A stretch of DNA of 10,354 bases from NCBI GenBank assembly GCA_900545995.1, contig URBM01000068.1:1-10354 (forward strand). Direction: 5' to 3'. Within the stretch, counting starts at the first letter, position 1. Each line of letters opens with the position of its first letter. Shown in pieces: positions 6,558 through 10,354 of the stretch. The notes beneath the pieces are model-generated. The model did not search any database. It was not told the origin of the DNA and was given only the letters and a program-made list of their open reading frames with translations. Made by a program: the position numbers and the translations under genes. The DNA is from an uncultured Collinsella sp. GTDB taxonomy: Bacteria; Actinomycetota; Coriobacteriia; Coriobacteriales; Coriobacteriaceae.

Positions 6558-6655
6558 AAACGCCCCTAAGCGAGCAAGGTGACGTGAAAGAGGAGGGCAT
6601 TGACCTTTTGGTCATGCCCGACGATTGAACGTCAGATTGCCGCTTAGGGGCGTTT
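6558..6655. other. 98-nt long hairpin: bidirectional terminator or structured RNA/MITE-like element
   Basis: The outer stem is a perfect 15 bp (6558-6572 with 6641-6655; arm AAACGCCCCTAAGCG). After a bulged A comes GCAA/TTGC (6574-6577 with 6637-6640), a 2x2 internal loop, and TGACGT/ACGTCA (6580-6585 with 6629-6634). Then follow a symmetric 9x9 internal loop and GGGCAT-T-GACC with GGTCATGCCC (6595-6605 with 6610-6619), capped by a TTTT loop. About 35 pairs form. It sits between the convergent S33 gene and proB. On the minus strand it is followed by TTTT, so it can terminate proB. Its length and internal loops exceed what a terminator needs. Confidence 0.75.
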
Positions 6656-6669
6656 GCAGCGTCGACCCG

Positions 6670-7797
6670 TTAGGCGAAGACGATCAGATTATCCCTGTGT
6701 ATCGCCGGCTTCTCGGCCAGATCTGCGAGCAGGCGGTTGCTGGCAATCTGGTCCTGGCGGCGTCCTGCCGCAAGCTCCAGCACGTCCGAATCAGCCTCGG
6801 CGATACCGCGAGCAACGACCATGCCGCTCGGGTCGCACACGTCGAGCACATCGCCCTCGGCAAAATCTCCATCGACCTGGCGAATGCCCACCGCGAGCAG
6901 CGATGAGCCACGGCTGACCAGCGCCTTCGCAGCGCCGTCGTCAACCGTTACCGAGCCATGTGCCTTGTCACCCAGCGCGATCCACAGCTTGCGGGGCGCA
7001 ATATCCAGGCGCTCCGCCGGCGGGTCGAACAGCGTGCCCACGCTCTCGCCACGGGCCAGACGCACGAGCGCATCGGGCTCCTCGCCCGAGCAGATCACGC
7101 TCTGAATGCCGGCCGTCATCAAAATGCGGCTCGCGCGAATCTTGGTGATCATGCCGCCGGTGCCCACCGACGTCGAAGAATCGCCCGCCGAGGCAATGAT
7201 CTTGGCATCGATCTTATGCACGACCGGGACGAACTCGGCCGTGGGGTCCTCGTGCGGATTGGCGGTATAGAGGCCATCGATGTCCGAGAGCGTCACGCAC
7301 AGATCGGCAGAAACCAGGCAGCTCACAAGCGCCGCCAGCGTGTCGTTGTCGCCGAACTTGATCTCATCGACGGTAACGGTGTCGTTCTCGTTGACGACCG
7401 GCACCACGCCCAGCTCCACCAGGCGCAGCAGGGCGTCGCGCGCGTGCAGGTAGGACGTGCGGCGCGCCGTGTCGTGACGCGTGAGCAGCACGAGCGAGGT
7501 GAGTAGGTCACGCGCATGGAACTCCTCGTCGTAGGCCGAGGAGATGATGCACTGGCCGGCCGAAGCGCATGCCTGCAGGCTCGGCAGATCGCCGACCGGT
7601 TTGCGGTCGAAGCCCAGCACGGGATAGCCACAGGCAATGGCGCCGGAGCTCACCACGACCAAACGCCAGCCGAGCTTGCGCAGGGCCGCGGCCTGATCGG
7701 CCAGGCCACCGATAAACGCGCGGTTGACCTTACCGTCGGCACCCACCACCGTGGACGAACCGATCTTTACCACCATCGTTTTATAAGAAGTCGTCAT
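6670..7797 (-). CDS. proB: Glutamate 5-kinase
   Basis: 375-residue cytosolic kinase that phosphorylates L-glutamate to gamma-glutamyl phosphate, the first and usually proline-inhibited step of proline synthesis. It has an amino-acid-kinase domain (about residues 7-255): VVKIGSSTV, VVVSSGAIACG (47-57), VVNENDTV (134-141), KFGDNDTLAALV (147-158), SDIDGLYTANP (171-181) and GTGGMITKI (212-220). A PUA domain follows (about 275-355), and the length is typical. The ATG at 7795-7797 is the first in frame (a TGA lies two codons upstream) and gives the usual N-terminus, yet no Shine-Dalgarno is visible. It lies 79 bp after pncB on the same strand, so cotranscription is possible. The long hairpin at 6558-6655 lies 14 bp past its stop. 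Confidence 0.96.
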   Translation of the reverse strand: MTTSYKTMVVKIGSSTVVGADGKVNRAFIGGLADQAAALRKLGWRLVVVSSGAIACGYPVLGFDRKPVGDLPSLQACASAGQCIISSAYDEEFHARDLLTSLVLLTRHDTARRTSYLHARDALLRLVELGVVPVVNENDTVTVDEIKFGDNDTLAALVSCLVSADLCVTLSDIDGLYTANPHEDPTAEFVPVVHKIDAKIIASAGDSSTSVGTGGMITKIRASRILMTAGIQSVICSGEEPDALVRLARGESVGTLFDPPAERLDIAPRKLWIALGDKAHGSVTVDDGAAKALVSRGSSLLAVGIRQVDGDFAEGDVLDVCDPSGMVVARGIAEADSDVLELAAGRRQDQIASNRLLADLAEKPAIHRDNLIVFA

Positions 7798-7876
7798 ACG
7801 TCAAACCAATCAACTGTTCAGCGAACGGCCGAGCCGGCGGCCAGGGAAGCGTGACTCGCCCCTACCGCCCAAGGAA

Positions 7877-9382
7877 TTAGTGAGCCCAGGGAAAGGCAGA
7901 GGCCGCGGCCATGTTCTTGCGCACGAGCTCGTCGCGCACCTGAGCCAGGCCCTGCTCCATACCCACCACATAGGTCTGCGGGTACAGGAAGCGCTTGAAA
8001 GCTGCGTCCAGATGGTCGAGCGCCCAAGCACAGCGCTCGCGCGCGTCCTGGATGCTCTCACGCGGAGCCACCGCACTGCCATCGCGCACGATCGGCACCA
8101 GCAGCTCGCGATACTCAAGTTCGGACACGTCGGTCACCAGGGCGGCATCATTCACGGCCACAAGGGTATTGCCGCGCGCGGCGCCCTCCCCCGCCAGATG
8201 GTCCTCGTCGTAGATCATGTCGCAGACCGGGCCGCCAAAGCCGTCGTAATAACGGCGCACGCGTTGCACACCCGGGATCGTGCGCTTGTAGGGCTGCTCG
8301 GAGAGCTTGACAACCGGCGTCCATGAATCTGCCTCGCTCGCACGGCGGGCGGAAAGCTTGTACACGCCGCCCAGCGCCGGCTGGTCGTAACAGGTCGCAA
8401 GCTTGGTACCCACGCCAAAGCTGTCGATGGGCGCGCCCTGGTCGAGCAGCGACTGAATCGTGTACTCATCCAGATCGTTGGAAACCGAAATCCCCACATA
8501 GGGCAGGCCCTCGGCATCAAAACGGCCGCGAACATACTTGGAGAGCTTGGCGAGGTCGCCGGAGTCGATGCGAATGGCCGACAGACGCTCGCCCACCGCC
8601 TCCATCTCCTTGGCAACCGTAATGGCATGCTCGCAGCCCTCGCGCACGTCATAGGTGTCGATAAGCAGCGTACAGTTCTTGGGACTCGACTTGGCAAAGG
8701 CGCGGAAGGCCTCGAGCTCGGAATCGAAGCTCATCACCCAGCTGTGCGCATGCGTGCCAAAGACGGGAATACCGTAGCGGCGGCCGGCGAGCACATTGGA
8801 CGTAGAGGAGCAGCCGGCAACGTAGCTCGCGCGCGCAACGGCCAGGCCGCCATCGGGACCCTGGGCTCGGCGCAGGCCAAACTCCGCCACGGGGCGACCG
8901 TCGGCGGCGAGCACCACGCGCGCCGTCTTGGTGGCGACAAGCGTCTGGAACCCGACGATGTTGAGCAGCGCCGTCTCGAGCAGCTGGCATTCCAGCGCGG
9001 GACCGGTGACGCGCACCATGGGCTCGCGCGGAAAGACGAGCTCGCCCTCGGGAACGGCGTCGATGTTTACATGCGCTCGAAAATCGCACAGGTAGTCGAG
9101 GAATGCAGGCTTGAACATCGCGCCGCCGGCCGGGGCCTGGAGTGAGGCGAGGTAGTCGATATCCTCGGGTGTAAAGCGCAGATTCTCGACCAGCTCGGGC
9201 AGCTCGGCGGTGCCGCACATGACGGCATACGCGCTGCCAAAGGGATGGTCGCGGTAAAACGCCGTAAAACAACCCTGCTCATTGGCCTTGCCGTTCTCCC
9301 ACAGGCCCTGGGCCATAGTGAGCTCGTACAGATCAGTGAGCATTGCAATGTCGGTGGGATGAGAGATGTCGGTCAAAGCCAT
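7877..9382 (-). CDS. pncB: Nicotinate phosphoribosyltransferase
   Basis: 501-residue cytosolic enzyme. It joins nicotinate and PRPP to nicotinate mononucleotide with ATP hydrolysis, the entry step of NAD salvage (Preiss-Handler pathway). Family evidence: the N-terminal string LTDLYELTMAQG (15-26), EFGLRRAQGPDGG (167-179), FGTHAHSWVMSF (208-219) containing the conserved active-site histidine (His211 or His213), LIDTYDV, AIRIDSGDLAKLSK, and SFGVGTKLATC in the phosphate-binding region. Length fits the longer bacterial subfamily. The ATG (9380-9382) is preceded by AAAGGT about 6 nt upstream. It is followed on the same strand by proB (79-bp gap) and preceded by the small membrane-protein gene (84-bp gap). 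No clear terminator lies in either gap, so a three-gene transcript is possible. Confidence 0.95.
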   Translation of the reverse strand: MALTDISHPTDIAMLTDLYELTMAQGLWENGKANEQGCFTAFYRDHPFGSAYAVMCGTAELPELVENLRFTPEDIDYLASLQAPAGGAMFKPAFLDYLCDFRAHVNIDAVPEGELVFPREPMVRVTGPALECQLLETALLNIVGFQTLVATKTARVVLAADGRPVAEFGLRRAQGPDGGLAVARASYVAGCSSTSNVLAGRRYGIPVFGTHAHSWVMSFDSELEAFRAFAKSSPKNCTLLIDTYDVREGCEHAITVAKEMEAVGERLSAIRIDSGDLAKLSKYVRGRFDAEGLPYVGISVSNDLDEYTIQSLLDQGAPIDSFGVGTKLATCYDQPALGGVYKLSARRASEADSWTPVVKLSEQPYKRTIPGVQRVRRYYDGFGGPVCDMIYDEDHLAGEGAARGNTLVAVNDAALVTDVSELEYRELLVPIVRDGSAVAPRESIQDARERCAWALDHLDAAFKRFLYPQTYVVGMEQGLAQVRDELVRKNMAAASAFPWAH

Positions 9383-9466
9383 GGGGCGACCTTTCGGATG
9401 CGTTGTGCAGAGGTTGAGGGTTGGAGAAGGGCAGAGTGTTCGGGCATGGCACCCGGCGCGAATCGG

Positions 9467-9925
9467 CTAGAGCAGGCCCATGCTGGTCAGGATCGTGTAG
9501 CCCATAAAGATGACAAACGCGATGAGGGCAAGGACAATGATGATTTTTTGAGCCGGCGCCATGCCAGGGATCTCGTTCTCGCCCGTAGGCTCCTTGGAGG
9601 TAACCATGCGCTGGGCAAAGCTCATCTCGTCGCGGCTCGGCTTGGGATCGACGGACTTGGGACGAGCGGCCTTTTTAGGCTGAGGTTTGTGCGCGGCAGG
9701 TGCAGGCTTCGCAGAGGCGGGCTTGGGTGCGGGCGCAGGCGCCGGTACGGCTGCGCCCTTCGCAGCAGCCTCCTCGGCCTTCGCACGCTCGGCACGCAGG
9801 GCGGCCAGCTCCTCACGCTCGCGGCGTGCCTCTTCCTGGGCCTCGCGACGAGCTTTCTCGGCGCGGAGCTCTTCCAACTCGGCGCGTTCCTCGGCAGACA
9901 GTGGTTGGGACTCAAGCTCGGCCAT
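9467..9925 (-). CDS. Small coiled-coil protein with Ala/Pro/Lys linker and C-terminal membrane anchor, function unknown
   Basis: 152 residues from ATG 9925, chosen because AAAGGG lies 8 nt upstream; an upstream in-frame ATG at 9961 would run through the tRNA terminator stem. Residues 8-55 are almost entirely Glu, Arg, Ala and Leu with heptad-like spacing, a likely coiled coil. Residues 56-97 form a low-complexity Pro/Ala/Lys linker. Residues about 98-125 are polar with less biased composition (SRDEMSFAQRMV). Residues 127-146 (KIIIVLALIAFVIFMGYTIL) form one transmembrane helix five or six residues from the end, so the protein is probably tail-anchored with its N-terminus inside the cell. I do not recognise a family. 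A scaffold or envelope-tethering role is conceivable but only inference. Confidence 0.8.
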   Translation of the reverse strand: MAELESQPLSAEERAELEELRAEKARREAQEEARREREELAALRAERAKAEEAAAKGAAVPAPAPAPKPASAKPAPAAHKPQPKKAARPKSVDPKPSRDEMSFAQRMVTSKEPTGENEIPGMAPAQKIIIVLALIAFVIFMGYTILTSMGLL

Positions 9926-9943
9926 GGTACAGCCCTTTCTTTT

Positions 9944-9975
9944 AAAAAAAGCCGCCGACACAATGTCAGCGGCTT
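9944..9975 (-). terminator. Rho-independent terminator of tRNA-Ala
   Basis: On the minus strand AAGCCGC pairs with GCGGCTT (9969-9975 with 9949-9955). An inner GACA/TGTC pairing across a T.G wobble and a 3-nt loop makes an almost continuous 12-bp stem. A run of seven T follows (9944-9950). It begins 14 nt after the tRNA 3' end and ends 18 nt before the next start codon. Confidence 0.92.
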
Positions 9976-9989
9976 ATCAAATCCAAGGG

Positions 9990-10062
9990 TGGAGACGAAG
10001 GGAGTCGAACCCTCGGCCTCTGCCATGCGACGGCAGCGCTCTCCCAACTGAGCTACGTCCCC
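9990..10062 (-). tRNA. tRNA-Ala (anticodon CGC)
   Basis: A 73-nt cloverleaf can be drawn completely. The acceptor is GGGGACG/CGTCTCC with the G3.U70 pair that identifies alanine tRNAs, and the discriminator is A73. The D arm is GCTC/GAGC. The anticodon stem CTGCC/GGCAG carries loop GTCGCAT, giving anticodon CGC (10027-10029), which reads GCG codons. The T arm is GAGGG/CCCTT with loop TTCGACT. The 3' CCA is not encoded; the genome reads CCC after A73. A near-consensus promoter lies upstream and a strong terminator downstream. Confidence 0.97.
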
Positions 10063-10075
10063 AGGACAAGTTGAT

Positions 10076-10103
10076 ATTTTACCTACGGCTCGCCAACTGT
10101 CAA
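10076..10103 (-). promoter_or_regulatory. Sigma-70-type promoter of tRNA-Ala
   Basis: On the minus strand a perfect TTGACA (10098-10103) is followed by a 16-nt spacer and TAAAAT (10076-10081; five of six). The -10 ends 13 nt before the first base of the mature tRNA, so the predicted leader is only a few nucleotides. Confidence 0.88.
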
Positions 10104-10115
10104 CGCCCAATACCC

Positions 10116-10144
10116 AGTCTTTTTGGGACGGGGCTGTTTTGACT
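10116..10144. repeat. Weak REP-like copy with GGGACGGGG core
   Basis: GGGACGGGG (10125-10133) is preceded by TTTTT and flanked by short inverted arms AGTC (10116-10119) and GACT (10141-10144). The core is the same as in the stronger hairpin 57 bp to the right, in the same orientation. The 4-bp stem would not be convincing on its own. Confidence 0.45.
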
Positions 10145-10168
10145 ACTTTTCAAACGTCCGAGCCACCC

Positions 10169-10204
10169 CGATGATTTTTCTGGGACGGGGATTAAAAATC
10201 ATCG
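10169..10204. repeat. REP-like hairpin with GGGACGGGG loop
   Basis: A perfect 11-bp stem CGATGATTTTT (10169-10179) pairs with 10194-10204 around a 14-nt loop containing GGGACGGGG (10182-10190). It lies 9 bp past the stop of the minus-strand partial gene. No T-run follows the stem on either strand, so it is not a canonical terminator. Confidence 0.72.
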
Positions 10205-10213
10205 GCGAACGCG

Positions 10214-10333
10214 CTACTTTGCGCTGGTGAGGACGCCGGTGGTGTCGAAGGCCGGGGTGAAGCTCTCGTCTACCGCGCCGCCTTCTTGCCAAAACATCGT
10301 CGTAAAGCCCAGGTCGTCGGCATGGTCGAGCAC
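10214..10333 (-). CDS. C-terminal fragment of an unidentified protein
   Basis: The last 39 codons and TAG stop of a minus-strand gene whose body lies beyond the window; the frame is open up to the adapter boundary. The visible peptide includes HADDLGFTTMFWQEGGAV and ends DTTGVLTSAK. Codon use (GC-rich third positions) supports a real gene. I do not recognise the family from this tail. It is transcribed toward the tRNA gene, on the same strand. Confidence 0.6.
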   Translation of the reverse strand: MLDHADDLGFTTMFWQEGGAVDESFTPAFDTTGVLTSAK

Positions 10334-10354
10334 CTGTCTCTTATACACATCTGA
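10334..10354 (+). other. Illumina Nextera (Tn5) read-1 adapter, reverse complement; not genomic
   Basis: CTGTCTCTTATACACATCT (10334-10352) is the reverse complement of the Tn5 mosaic end. The next two bases, GA, fit the read-1 adapter (GACGCTGCC) rather than read 2 (CCGAGCCC). Genomic sequence ends at 10333. Confidence 0.97.

Noticed and set aside
9926..9961. Upstream ATG at 9961 for the coiled-coil membrane protein
   Set aside because: It would lie in the tRNA terminator stem with no ribosome site, while ATG 9925 has AAAGGG at good spacing.
9245..10051. Plus-strand frame (268 codons) spanning the membrane-protein gene and the tRNA
   Set aside because: It reads through the tRNA and its terminator and is antisense to pncB; the composition is typical of a shadow frame.

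Overview
The window looks like one fragment from a high-GC Gram-positive genome. My best guess is a gut Coriobacteriia (Actinomycetota), most likely Collinsella or a close relative. This rests on GC-rich wobble positions in most genes, a CarD-type regulator, and short GGGGAC/CCTTTG hairpin repeats that I associate with Coriobacteria. It is inference; no database was searched. Both ends carry Nextera (Tn5) library adapter: bases 1-48 and 10334-10354 are not genomic. Because the same (read 1) adapter sits at both ends of a ~10.3 kb piece, this is probably one tagmented long molecule.

Layout of the genomic part (49-10333). Left: 3'-truncated argS (-), then a 342-bp divergent spacer, then a CarD-family RNA-polymerase-binding regulator (+) ending in a strong hairpin terminator, then an HD-domain hydrolase (+). 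Middle: a REP-associated tyrosine transposase (RAYT, -) bracketed by two inverted hairpin repeats with identical loops, a candidate 'REPtron'. Next comes proA (-), a divergent S33-type proline iminopeptidase-like hydrolase (+), a REP-like hairpin, a 98-nt long hairpin, and proB (-). Right: on the minus strand, in transcription order, tRNA-Ala(CGC) with a near-consensus promoter and its own terminator, a small coiled-coil/single-TM protein, nicotinate phosphoribosyltransferase (pncB) and proB. At the far right is another REP-like hairpin pair and the last 39 codons of an unidentified gene.

Functionally, proB and proA make the first two enzymes of proline biosynthesis (glutamate to glutamate-5-semialdehyde). 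They are separated by a hydrolase likely to release N-terminal proline from peptides, so supply by synthesis and by salvage sit together. proC is not in the window. PncB feeds NAD salvage and may be cotranscribed with proB. ArgS and the tRNA gene are translation functions, and CarD tunes rRNA/tRNA-type transcription in other Actinobacteria.

The most interesting layer is the repeats. At least five intergenic hairpins have palindromic stems enclosing an asymmetric loop with a GGGGAC or GGGACGGGG core, alongside a RAYT that plausibly recognises such structures. Some of these hairpins also appear to serve as transcription terminators.
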